This document shows, piece after piece, positions 1 through 8,020 of a stretch of DNA of 64,000 nt. How positions within the stretch are numbered: position 1 is the stretch's first letter; every line of letters begins with the position of its first letter. The notes below the pieces were generated by a model, which worked only from the letters and a program-made list of their open reading frames with translations, was not told where the DNA came from and did not search any database. A program made the translations under genes and the position numbers. Source of the DNA: Demequina salsinemoris (lineage in GTDB: Bacteria; Actinomycetota; Actinomycetes; Actinomycetales; Demequinaceae); contig NZ_BBQZ01000008.1 of assembly GCF_000974805.1 (NCBI RefSeq), forward strand, positions 122,914 through 186,913, given 5' to 3'.

Positions 1-3000
1 TACTACGGTGACGACCCGGAGACCGATGCGGCGGTGGTCGACACGAAGCCGAACGACCCCGGCATCACCTTCACGGCCGGCTTCGACGAGCACATCTCGT
101 GCTTCGCCGTGAACACCGCAAGCCCCTCGGAGCTCGAGCTGACCAAGAAGGTCGAGGGCCTCGGTCCCCTCTTCGGATGGGACTTCGACTTCACGCTCAC
201 CGCAGCCGGTGAGGACCCGATGGAGTGGAAGGCCATGGGCAACCCGGGTGACACCATGGACAGCAAGGTCTGGTCGCTGACCCCGGGCACGAAGTACACG
301 ATCGCCGAGGCCGATCACGACGACTACACCTCGACGCTCGCGTGCACCTACGACGGAAACCCGGAGACCCCGGTCGTCGACACCGATCCGGTGGCGGACG
401 GCATCACCTTCGTCGCGGGCTTCAGCCAGAGCATCGAGTGCGAGGCGGCCAACACCGCCAAGCCCTCGGAGCTGGATCTCACCAAGACCGTGGTCGGCCT
501 CGGCGACACTCTCGGTTGGGACTTCGACTTCACGCTCACGCCTACCGGCGAGGACGCGATGGAGTGGACCGCGACGGGTGAGCCCGGCGACACCATGGAC
601 AGCAAGGTGTGGGCCCTGACCCCCGGCACGGAGTACACGATCGCCGAGGAGACTGACGACGACTACGACCAGACCCTCGCGTGCTACTACGACGAGGAGA
701 AGGAGGAGGCCGTCGAGGACGATGAGCCGGACGAGGACGGCATCACCTTCACCGCCGGCTTCGACGAGCACATCTACTGCTTCGCGGTGAACACCGTGAA
801 GCCCGCGGGTGTGGACCTCACCAAGACGGTCACGGGAGTCGCGGACGACTTCCCGTGGGGTGGCTTCGACTTCTTCCTCGTGCCCGGCGACGGCACGGAG
901 AAGACCGTTGCGATCAAGCGGACGATCGACGGTGAGGGCAACGACACCTCGACGGCCGTGAGCTGGGAAGGCCTGACGCCCGGCGACACCTACACCGTGG
1001 TCGAGCAGCCCAAGGAGGGCTACACGACGACGCTCGACTGCAAGGTCGACGGGCAGTCGCTCGACGACTGGCTGGACAACAAGGTGACCTTCGTCGCCGA
1101 GGCGAACACCCGCGTGACCTGCTCGGCGGTCAACACCGCCGACCAGGTGCCGTTCTCGCTCACCAAGGACGTCACCGGCGTCGCCGACGGCTTCGACTGG
1201 GGCTCGTTCGGCTTCACCCTGACGCCGGTGGACTCGGAGGGTGAGCCGCTCGAGCCCGCCGCCGACCCGATCCCGCTGACGGTCGAGTACGGCGAGGGAG
1301 CCGCGACCACGACGCTCGTCCCGGGCCAGTGGTACACGCTCGAGGAGCTGCCCAACGATGACTACGAGTTCATGGGCTTCGAGTGCGGCGTGCTCGGGAC
1401 ACCCGTGATCCAGGAGGGCCCGGCGCTGTTCGCGGCGGTGCCTGTGGAGCTGCCGACGGTGTTCACCTTCCAGGCGGGCCTGGCGACGAGCATCTCGTGC
1501 GAGGCGACCAATGCCGCCAAGCCGACCACGCTGAACCTGGACAAGACCGTGTCCGGCGTGGATCCGGAGTTCACGTGGAGCTTCGCCTTCACGCTCGATC
1601 CGCCTGCCGATCCGATGGCGGAGCAGATCGTCTCCGGCAAGGGTGCGGTGCAGGATGAGGGTCTCACCTGGACGGGCTTGATCCCCGGCCAGGAGTACAC
1701 GATCACGGAGAGTCAGGTCGACGGCTACGAGTCGCTGGTGTCCTGCTACGGCGTCGACGAGGGCGAGGACGATGAGGACCCGACCTCGGTCACCTTCACC
1801 GCCGGCGTCAACGACACGATCGAGTGCGACGCGACCAACGCCGCTGAGGCGTCGGAGCTCAGCCTCACCAAGAGGGTCGAGGGCGTGGCCGACGGCTTCG
1901 GTCAGACCTTCACCTTCCTGCTGCAGGACAGCGCGGAGGACCCGGGCGTCGAGCGTGAGCTCTACGCCGAGGGTGGCTCCGAGTCCGGTTCCGTCAGCTG
2001 GGACGAGCTGGTCCCCGGTCACGAGTACACCGTGAGGGAGGTGCCCGCCGACGGCTACGAGACGGTGCTCACCTGCTACGTCGTCGACGACTCCGATGAG
2101 GGTGAGGGTGAGGGCATGGTCCTCGTGAAGGACTGGGACGGCGAGGACGACGGCTCGGTGACCTTCATCGCCGGCGTCGCCCAGAGCATCGAGTGCGAGG
2201 CGGTGAACACGGGCATCAAGTCCGACCTGACGCTGACCAAGTACGTCGATGGCGTCGCCGACGGGTTCGGAGGGGAGTTCTCCTTCCTGCTCATCAACGA
2301 CCCGATGGAGACCGGAGTGAGGACGGTGTCCGCCGCGGGCGGCGCCCCCTCGGAGCCGATCCTCTGGGAGGGCCTGGTTCCCGGCGAGACCTACACGGTG
2401 GTCGAGCAGGCCGTGGAGGGCTACGACACGATGCTGACGTGCTGGATCGTGGAGGAGGGTGAGGACGACGTCCTCGTCGCCGACTACGACTCGGCGCCCG
2501 ACGCCGTGGAGTTCATCGCCGGCCTCGACCAGCACATCGTCTGCGACGCGGTCAACACGGCGATCCCCGTGGACATCGACCTCACCAAGTCCGTCGAGGG
2601 GGTGGCCGACGGCTTCGAGTGGTCGTTCGACTTCACCCTCGAGGGCGTCGAGCCCGAGCCTGAGCCCGAGCAGAGCGACGGCCCCGTGGCCGCCGTGGCC
2701 CTCGCGGCCGAGCTGGTCGAGGAGGATCCCGAGCCGACGGTGGGCGACATGCAGACCGTCTCCGGCATGGGCAGCGGCTCGGCCGACCCGATCACCTGGG
2801 TCGGGCTGATCCCCGGCGAGACCTACAAGGTCAGCGAGACCCCGGTCGACGGCTACTCGACGGTGCTGACCTGCGCGGTCAGCAACGGCGAGGGCATGGA
2901 CGCGGTCGAGGACCTCGACGAGGACGACACCTCGGTGACCTTCGTCGCCGGGCTGATCGACACCATCGTCTGCGACGCGGTCAACACGGCCGAGTCGGCG

Positions 3001-3852
3001 AGCCTCGAGCTCACCAAGGCGGTCGCCAATGTGGACGCCGGCCTCGAGTGGTCGTTCGACTTCGCTCTCGATCCCGAGGCGATGCCGACCGGCACCCAGA
3101 CGGTGACGGGAACGGGCCCGGGCGTGGCCGATCCGATCTCGTGGACCGAGCTCGTCCCCGGTGAGACCTACACCGTGAGCGAGACCCCGGTCGACGGCTT
3201 CAACACGGCGATCGTGTGCACCGTCCCGACCGAGGAAGGGCTCGATGGGCGTGACGGAACGCCGCTCGAGGACATGGACGATGTCAAGACCTCGTTCACC
3301 TTCGTCGCAGAGGTCGGGGTCGCGGTGACCTGCTACGTCGCGAACGTGCAGGCGGAAGGCACCCTTCCCGAGACGGTGGAGACGGCGACCCTCAAGCTCA
3401 CCAAGAGCGTCGAGGGCGTCGAGGACGACACCGACTGGTCGTTCGACTTCATCGTCGAGCCGGATCCGGATGACATCGGCACGGTGACCGTCGAGGGCAC
3501 CGGCAACACGACGGCCGACACGGTCTCGTGGAAGGCGCTCGAGCCCGGCACGACCTACACGGTGACCGAGACCGCGGTCGACAACTACACCTCCGAGTTC
3601 GTCTGCACCGGTGCCGACGACGAGGACGATGCAGACAACACGTTCACCTTCACCGCCACCGATGGGCTCGTGGTGGAGTGCGACGTGACCAACACCTACG
3701 AGGCGCCGAAGACGCCGACGGGCGGCACGAAGGCCGAGAGCGAGGAGCTCGCCACGACGGGCGCCGACCCGTGGTGGGCGCTCGGGCTGCTCGCGCTGCT
3801 CACCGGCGGCGGCGCGACGCTCCTGCTGATCCGCAGGCGCTTCACGCACTGA
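1..3852 (+). CDS. Giant repetitive wall-anchored surface protein (DUF5979-like repeats), 5' end missing
   Basis: The reading frame is open from the first base, so the gene starts left of the window; 1283 residues are visible. They form ten tandem units of about 110-150 residues plus part of an earlier one. Each unit opens with LTK-x-V-x-G-V-(A/E)DGF, continues W-(S/D)-FDFTL, has W-x-x-L-(V/I)PG-x-x-YTV-x-E, and closes with F-x-AG-x-x-x-x-(I/V)-x-C-x-x-x-NTA. This matches the DUF5979/prealbumin-like (Cna-B-like) repeats of actinobacterial surface proteins; each unit holds two conserved Cys. The protein is very acidic. It ends with LATTG, a hydrophobic helix and RRR, an LAxTG anchor of the kind class E sortases are known to use. 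Role inferred: adhesin or stalk. The nearest sortase in the window is at 36.1 kb and is not linked. Confidence 0.9.
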   Translation, partial: YYGDDPETDAAVVDTKPNDPGITFTAGFDEHISCFAVNTASPSELELTKKVEGLGPLFGWDFDFTLTAAGEDPMEWKAMGNPGDTMDSKVWSLTPGTKYTIAEADHDDYTSTLACTYDGNPETPVVDTDPVADGITFVAGFSQSIECEAANTAKPSELDLTKTVVGLGDTLGWDFDFTLTPTGEDAMEWTATGEPGDTMDSKVWALTPGTEYTIAEETDDDYDQTLACYYDEEKEEAVEDDEPDEDGITFTAGFDEHIYCFAVNTVKPAGVDLTKTVTGVADDFPWGGFDFFLVPGDGTEKTVAIKRTIDGEGNDTSTAVSWEGLTPGDTYTVVEQPKEGYTTTLDCKVDGQSLDDWLDNKVTFVAEANTRVTCSAVNTADQVPFSLTKDVTGVADGFDWGSFGFTLTPVDSEGEPLEPAADPIPLTVEYGEGAATTTLVPGQWYTLEELPNDDYEFMGFECGVLGTPVIQEGPALFAAVPVELPTVFTFQAGLATSISCEATNAAKPTTLNLDKTVSGVDPEFTWSFAFTLDPPADPMAEQIVSGKGAVQDEGLTWTGLIPGQEYTITESQVDGYESLVSCYGVDEGEDDEDPTSVTFTAGVNDTIECDATNAAEASELSLTKRVEGVADGFGQTFTFLLQDSAEDPGVERELYAEGGSESGSVSWDELVPGHEYTVREVPADGYETVLTCYVVDDSDEGEGEGMVLVKDWDGEDDGSVTFIAGVAQSIECEAVNTGIKSDLTLTKYVDGVADGFGGEFSFLLINDPMETGVRTVSAAGGAPSEPILWEGLVPGETYTVVEQAVEGYDTMLTCWIVEEGEDDVLVADYDSAPDAVEFIAGLDQHIVCDAVNTAIPVDIDLTKSVEGVADGFEWSFDFTLEGVEPEPEPEQSDGPVAAVALAAELVEEDPEPTVGDMQTVSGMGSGSADPITWVGLIPGETYKVSETPVDGYSTVLTCAVSNGEGMDAVEDLDEDDTSVTFVAGLIDTIVCDAVNTAESASLELTKAVANVDAGLEWSFDFALDPEAMPTGTQTVTGTGPGVADPISWTELVPGETYTVSETPVDGFNTAIVCTVPTEEGLDGRDGTPLEDMDDVKTSFTFVAEVGVAVTCYVANVQAEGTLPETVETATLKLTKSVEGVEDDTDWSFDFIVEPDPDDIGTVTVEGTGNTTADTVSWKALEPGTTYTVTETAVDNYTSEFVCTGADDEDDADNTFTFTATDGLVVECDVTNTYEAPKTPTGGTKAESEELATTGADPWWALGLLALLTGGGATLLLIRRRFTH

Positions 3853-3910
3853 TCTGGACGGAACGTCCCTGACCGGACGCAACACGCCTGACCGGAGGCG
3901 GCGTCCCTGA

Positions 3911-3962
3911 GACGCGGCGGTCGCGGTTCCTCACCCCCCAGGGGAGCCGTGACCGCCGCGTC
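3911..3962 (+). terminator. Hairpin terminator after surface protein
   Basis: A perfect 12-bp stem (3911-3922 with 3951-3962, GACGCGGCGGTC and its complement) lies 58 bp after the stop codon and before the next promoter region. There is no T-tract, as is common in high-GC actinobacteria. Confidence 0.6.
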
Positions 3963-4036
3963 GTGTCCGGGGTGTGGGCGGGGTACGAGGGATCGCGCGC
4001 CCCCGCCTGGGCGGGTGCGTCGGGTTACCCTGAGCC

Positions 4037-5086
4037 ATGGGCTCGAGGTCCCCGCTCGTAGCCGCGACGCAGTCGGTCAGGCGCGCCGTGCGCACCCTCG
4101 CGGCCACCCGCCGCCCCGCCGGCTATCACGGCTCCTACCAGGGTGATGTCGCGTTCTTCGAGGGCTGGTACGTCAAGCTCGTGTCCGCGGACAGTAGCGC
4201 GCGGCTCGCGCTGATCCCCGGGGTGTTCCGCGGCGGCACGGCGGAGGCCGACGAGGCCTTCGTCCAGGTGCTCGACGGCGTCACGGGCGAGTCCTGGTTC
4301 GAGGTCTTCCCGGTCGCGTCCTTCGACGCCGACGCCCGCGCGTTCGACGTGACCGTCGGCGGCAACCGCTTCGGCGACCGCGGCATCGTCCTGGATCTTC
4401 CCGGCCCCGGCCTCGCCGGCGAGGTGACGTTCGGCGCGCTCGATCCGTGGCCGGTCACGTGCGCCGCGCCCGGGGTCATGGGCCGGTACGCGTGGGTGCC
4501 GGTCATGGAGTGCTATCACGGGCTGCTGTCCTTCGACCATCGCCTCGAGGGTGCCCTCACGCTCGGTGGCCGCGAGCTGGACTTCACGGGCGGGCGCGGG
4601 TACCTCGAGAAGGACTGGGGCAGGTCGTTCCCGTCGGCGTACGTGTGGATGCAGTCGAACCACTTCGCGGCGCCCGGCGTGAGCCTGTCGGCCTCGATCG
4701 CGACGATCCCGTGGGGGCGTTCGAGCTTCCGCGGCTTCATCGTGGGGCTCCGGCTGCCGGGGGAGGGCGGCGCCTTGCACCGCTTCGCGACGTACACGGG
4801 CGCCGTGACGGAGGAGCTGCGCGTGGACGATGCGACCGTCACCTGGATCATGCGGGCACCGGATGGTGTGCGTCTCCACCTTCGGGCGACGCGTGGCAGG
4901 GGAGGGCTGCTCCACGCGCCTGCGCGGGCCGCGGCGCATCGGCGGGTCGAGGAGACGCTCGACGCGCGCATCGAGGTGCGGCTGATCGATCCCGCGGGCC
5001 GGGTGGTCTTCCATGACACGGGCGAGGTGGCGGGCCTCGAGGTGCATGGCGACGTCGCGGGCCTGGGCGCGCTGCACGATCGTTGA
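4037..5086 (+). CDS. Tocopherol cyclase-like family protein
   Basis: 349 residues. The N-terminal FFEGWYVKLV motif (about residues 37-46) followed by LIPGVFRGG, and the central GYLEKDWGRSFP...WMQSNHF motif (about residues 192-212), are typical of the tocopherol cyclase-like family. In plants and cyanobacteria this family makes the chromanol ring; in heterotrophic bacteria its substrate is unknown and it is more probably a lipocalin-like lipid-binding or modifying protein. No signal peptide is evident. The ATG at 4037 was chosen because the family fold starts soon after it. It stands alone between a terminator and a palindromic repeat, so context does not help with function. It contains one copy of the dispersed GGACGATGCG motif (4825). 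Confidence 0.75.
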   Translation: MGSRSPLVAATQSVRRAVRTLAATRRPAGYHGSYQGDVAFFEGWYVKLVSADSSARLALIPGVFRGGTAEADEAFVQVLDGVTGESWFEVFPVASFDADARAFDVTVGGNRFGDRGIVLDLPGPGLAGEVTFGALDPWPVTCAAPGVMGRYAWVPVMECYHGLLSFDHRLEGALTLGGRELDFTGGRGYLEKDWGRSFPSAYVWMQSNHFAAPGVSLSASIATIPWGRSSFRGFIVGLRLPGEGGALHRFATYTGAVTEELRVDDATVTWIMRAPDGVRLHLRATRGRGGLLHAPARAAAHRRVEETLDARIEVRLIDPAGRVVFHDTGEVAGLEVHGDVAGLGALHDR

Positions 5087-5133
5087 CCGCCAAGCGAACG
5101 CCCGCCGCGCGTTCCCGTCCTGGCTGCGCCTTG

Positions 5134-5230
5134 CGCGGACATTTCCTGACACGGCGCGGTGAGCGCGACCCGCGTGTCGCGGCCGACACGCCGTGGTTTG
5201 CCGGCGGGCTGTGTCAGAAAGTGTCCGCGG
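5134..5230. repeat. Palindromic intergenic element, copy 1
   Basis: Outer arms GCGGACATTTCCTGACAC (from 5135) and GTGTCAGAAAGTGTCCGC (to 5228) are near-perfect inverted repeats. Inside them is a second perfect palindrome, GCGTGTCG-CGGC-CGACACGC (about 5172-5191). The same architecture recurs at 13809, 26941, 28974 and 30017. It lies in the gap between two same-strand genes (5087-5351), which holds no gene. Confidence 0.85.
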
Positions 5231-5278
5231 GGGTGCGGGGGCGCTGGCGGGTGTGGGGCGAGATCACCTTCGCAAGAT

Positions 5279-5294
5279 ACTTGTACATACAACT
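5279..5294. promoter_or_regulatory. Palindromic operator, MarR-type size
   Basis: The sequence ACTTGTA-CA-TACAACT is an inverted repeat with one mismatch in an unusually AT-rich patch, 57 bp upstream of the dioxygenase start. Size and position fit a MarR/HTH repressor operator in front of a quinone-stress operon. No such regulator is encoded next to it in this window, so the repressor would act from elsewhere. Confidence 0.55.
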
Positions 5295-5351
5295 AAACTC
5301 GTCTATGGTGAGGATCAGCAGGACGCACCGGCGTCCGGAAGGAGCCTCGCC

Positions 5352-6266
5352 ATGAACGCCACCGTCAACGACCAGATCCTCAGCGCCGACACCTCCATGG
5401 GGGCCGTCACCCTCCGCGTGGGCGACCTCGCGACCATGTCGGACTACTACGCGCAGGCCTTCGCGATGGAGCCCCTCGAGGAGGTCGCTCGTGGCAACGA
5501 GGTCCACCGCGTCCTGGGCCGCGGCACCACGCCGCTCGTGCGGATGATCGCGACCCCCGACCTCCCGGGCGTCGACCCGCGTCAGGCCGGCCTGTTCCAC
5601 ACGGCCTTCCTCTTCGACTCGCAGGAGAGCCTCTCGGCCACCGTCTACCGGGCGGCCCGCGACAGCCGTGGCCACTTCTCGGGCTCGGCTGACCACCTCG
5701 TGAGCGAGGCCTTCTACTTCACCGACCCGGAGGGCAACGGCGTCGAGCTCTACATGGACCGCCCGCGCGACACGTGGGTGCGCCAGGGCAACTCGATCGC
5801 GATGGACACCCTGTTCCTGGATCCCAACGCCTACCTCCAGAGCCACCTCACCGAGGACGCCCTCAACGCCGGCCCGTCGCTCGCGGGCAAGGTCGGCCAC
5901 GTCCACCTCCAGGTGGGCGACGTCGCTACGGCCAAGCAGTTCTACGTCGACGCGCTCGGCTTTGAGACCACGCAGGCCGACTACCCGGGCGCCCTGTTCG
6001 CCTCGGCGGGCGGCTACCACCATCACGTCGCGATGAACGTGTGGAACAGCCGCGGCGCCGGCCCGCGCGCGGCGAGCCTCGGCCTTGGCGACGTCTCCAT
6101 CACTCTCCCGACGCGCGAGGACCTCGACGCGCTCGAGGTCCGCCTGCGTGACCGCCGGCTCGACTTCGATGCCGACGGCCGCTCGGTGAAGGTCAAGGAC
6201 CCGTGGGGCACGCAGGTCACGCTCGCGCTGCCCGACGCCACGACCGAGGAGGTCCTCGCGCGATGA
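5352..6266 (+). CDS. Two-domain VOC ring-cleavage dioxygenase (CatE/MhqE/MhqO type)
   Basis: 304 residues with two glyoxalase/VOC modules. The first (about 15-160) begins GAVTLRVGDL and ends with FTDPEGNGVELY. The second (about 178-300) begins GKVGHVHLQVGD, contains YHHHVAMNVW, and ends KDPWGTQVTLAL. The pattern matches the Bacillus CatE/MhqE group of putative catechol/hydroquinone extradiol dioxygenases, which open thiol-reactive diphenols. The Glu expected near the end of the second module reads Gln, while Glu is kept in the first, so which module is catalytic needs checking. ATG 5352 is preceded by GGAAGGAG at good spacing. The stop overlaps the next ATG by 4 bp (ATGA). First gene of a three-gene operon behind the palindrome at 5279. 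Confidence 0.85.
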   Translation: MNATVNDQILSADTSMGAVTLRVGDLATMSDYYAQAFAMEPLEEVARGNEVHRVLGRGTTPLVRMIATPDLPGVDPRQAGLFHTAFLFDSQESLSATVYRAARDSRGHFSGSADHLVSEAFYFTDPEGNGVELYMDRPRDTWVRQGNSIAMDTLFLDPNAYLQSHLTEDALNAGPSLAGKVGHVHLQVGDVATAKQFYVDALGFETTQADYPGALFASAGGYHHHVAMNVWNSRGAGPRAASLGLGDVSITLPTREDLDALEVRLRDRRLDFDADGRSVKVKDPWGTQVTLALPDATTEEVLAR

Positions 6267-6928
6267 CCCGCATCGTCCACGCCCTGCGCTCGGAGGTCGG
6301 CCCGTCGCACCTGGACGATGCGGGAGGCGCCTCTCCCGTCGTCCTCCTTCTCCACGGGTTCGGGTCCAATGAGCGCGACCTGCCCGGCATCGTCCCCCAC
6401 CTGGGGGTCGCGACGCCGTGGGCGTCGCTGCGCGCCCCGCTGTCCGCGGGGCCGGGCGCCGCGTGGTTTGCGATCACGAAGCCGGGCAACCCCGACGCCG
6501 CGCCCGTGGAGGACGCGACCGACGCGATCTGGGCCTGGGTCGACGAGCACCTCGGCGCCGGCGCGCCGGTGGTGCCCGTGGGCTTCTCCCAGGGCGGGCT
6601 CATGGCGACCCAGCTGCTGCGCACGCGCCCCGAGCGCGTGACGGCGGCCGTCGTCCTCGGCGGCTTCACGCTCGGTCACCCCCAGAGCGCGGATGATGCG
6701 CTCGCCGCCCGGGCCGTCCCGGTGTTCTGGGGGCGTGGGGCCGAGGACCTGGTCATCGCGCCCGCCGCGGTGACCCGGACCGGCGAGTTCCTGCCCGCCC
6801 ACGCGGCGCTGACCGAGCGGGTCTACCCGGGGCTCGCGCATGGCATCAACGCGGAGGAGCTCGCCGACGTGCGGGAGTTCCTCGCGGGAGTGCCCGCGCT
6901 CGCGGTCGCGGAGGGGGTGGCGCGATGA
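6263..6928 (+). CDS. Alpha/beta hydrolase, MhqD-like carboxylesterase/phospholipase family
   Basis: 221 residues, single-domain alpha/beta hydrolase. Visible are LLLHGFGSNERDL (oxyanion region, about 30-42), the nucleophile elbow GFSQGG (Ser about 113), an acid in GAEDLVIAP (about 163) and the catalytic His in GLAHGI (about 195). This is the family of B. subtilis MhqD, a hydrolase always found with hydroquinone dioxygenases. Four-base overlaps (ATGA) with both the preceding and the following gene indicate translational coupling. Its partner context implies hydrolysis of ring-cleavage products or of quinone conjugates; the substrate is not known. Confidence 0.85.
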   Translation: MTRIVHALRSEVGPSHLDDAGGASPVVLLLHGFGSNERDLPGIVPHLGVATPWASLRAPLSAGPGAAWFAITKPGNPDAAPVEDATDAIWAWVDEHLGAGAPVVPVGFSQGGLMATQLLRTRPERVTAAVVLGGFTLGHPQSADDALAARAVPVFWGRGAEDLVIAPAAVTRTGEFLPAHAALTERVYPGLAHGINAEELADVREFLAGVPALAVAEGVAR

Positions 6929-7965
6929 GCGTCCCGTTCGAGATCGGCATCTTCACGTTCGGCGAGCTCACGCGCGACGCGCACGGCCAGCCGATCGCGC
7001 CCGCGCAGCGGCTGAAGGACATCCTCGAGTGGGCGCGCGTCGCCGACCAGGCCGGGCTGGACGTCTTCGGAGTCGGCGAGCACCACCGCGAGGACTTCGC
7101 GGTCTCGTCGCCCCAGATGGTGCTGGCCGCCGCAGCGGCGCAGACCGAGCGCATCCGGCTCACCTCCACGGTGACCGTGCTGTCGAGCTCGGACCCCGTG
7201 AGGATCCACGAGGACTTCGCGACCCTCGACCAGCTGTCGGGCGGCCGCGCCGAGATCACCGCGGGCCGAGGCGCGTACATCGAGTCGTTCCCGCTGTTCG
7301 GTCAGGACCTCGAGCGCTACGACGAGTACTTCGAGGACCGGCTCGACCTGCTGCTCAAGATCCGCGCGGAGAACCCGGTGACCTGGTCCGGCACGACCCG
7401 CCCTGCCCTCGACGGCGCGGGCGTGTGGCCCCGACCGCTCCAGGACGAGCTTCCGGTGTGGCTCGCGGTGGGCGGCACCCCGTCCTCCGTGGTGCGCGGC
7501 GGCGTGCTCGGCCTCCCGCTGTACCTCGCGATCCTGGGCGAGCCCGCGCGCTTCGCGCCGCTCGCCGACCTCTACCGCCGCGCGGCGGCCGAGGCGGGGC
7601 GCGAGCCCGAGCGCCTCGGCGTCACGTCGCACTTCTATGTGGAGCCCACCTCGCAGGGCGCGCGCGACACGTTCTACCCGCACTACTCGCAGTACATCGC
7701 GCAGAACATGCCGCGCGCGGGACGGCTCGACCGCGACGGCTTCGAGGCGTGGGCCGGGCCGCAGGGCGCGCTGTTCGCGGGCAGCCCGGCCGAGGCCGTG
7801 GACAAGATCCTGTGGGAGCACGAGGTGCTCGGCCACACCCGGTTCCTCGCGCAGGTGGGCCTCGGCGGGATCGGCCAGCAGGAGACGCTCAGATCGATCG
7901 AGCTGCTCGCGACCGAGGTGCTGCCGCAGGTGCGCGAGGCGATCGGCACGCCCGCGGCCGCCTGA
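6925..7965 (+). CDS. LLM-class flavin-dependent oxidoreductase
   Basis: 346 residues with the luciferase-like monooxygenase TIM barrel. Visible are the N-terminal strand EIGIFTFGE, GVGEHHREDFAVSSP (about 49-63), LTSTVTVLSSSDP (about 80-92), and GGRAEITAGRGAY. These are typical of the actinobacterial FMN/F420-linked LLM branch. ATG overlaps the hydrolase stop by 4 bp. As the third gene of the operon it probably oxidises or monooxygenates the same aromatic or quinoid compounds; this is inference from context, since LLM proteins have diverse substrates. Confidence 0.85.
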   Translation: MSVPFEIGIFTFGELTRDAHGQPIAPAQRLKDILEWARVADQAGLDVFGVGEHHREDFAVSSPQMVLAAAAAQTERIRLTSTVTVLSSSDPVRIHEDFATLDQLSGGRAEITAGRGAYIESFPLFGQDLERYDEYFEDRLDLLLKIRAENPVTWSGTTRPALDGAGVWPRPLQDELPVWLAVGGTPSSVVRGGVLGLPLYLAILGEPARFAPLADLYRRAAAEAGREPERLGVTSHFYVEPTSQGARDTFYPHYSQYIAQNMPRAGRLDRDGFEAWAGPQGALFAGSPAEAVDKILWEHEVLGHTRFLAQVGLGGIGQQETLRSIELLATEVLPQVREAIGTPAAA

Positions 7966-8020
7966 GCCCTACCGCTGCGCACCTCGCGAAACATCGAGGT
8001 GTCGCCTAGGGTCGGAACCC

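Noticed and set aside
34..36. GTG as the start of the giant surface protein
   Set aside because: The frame is open to base 1 and upstream residues (YYGDDPETD) match the internal repeats, so the true start is outside the window.
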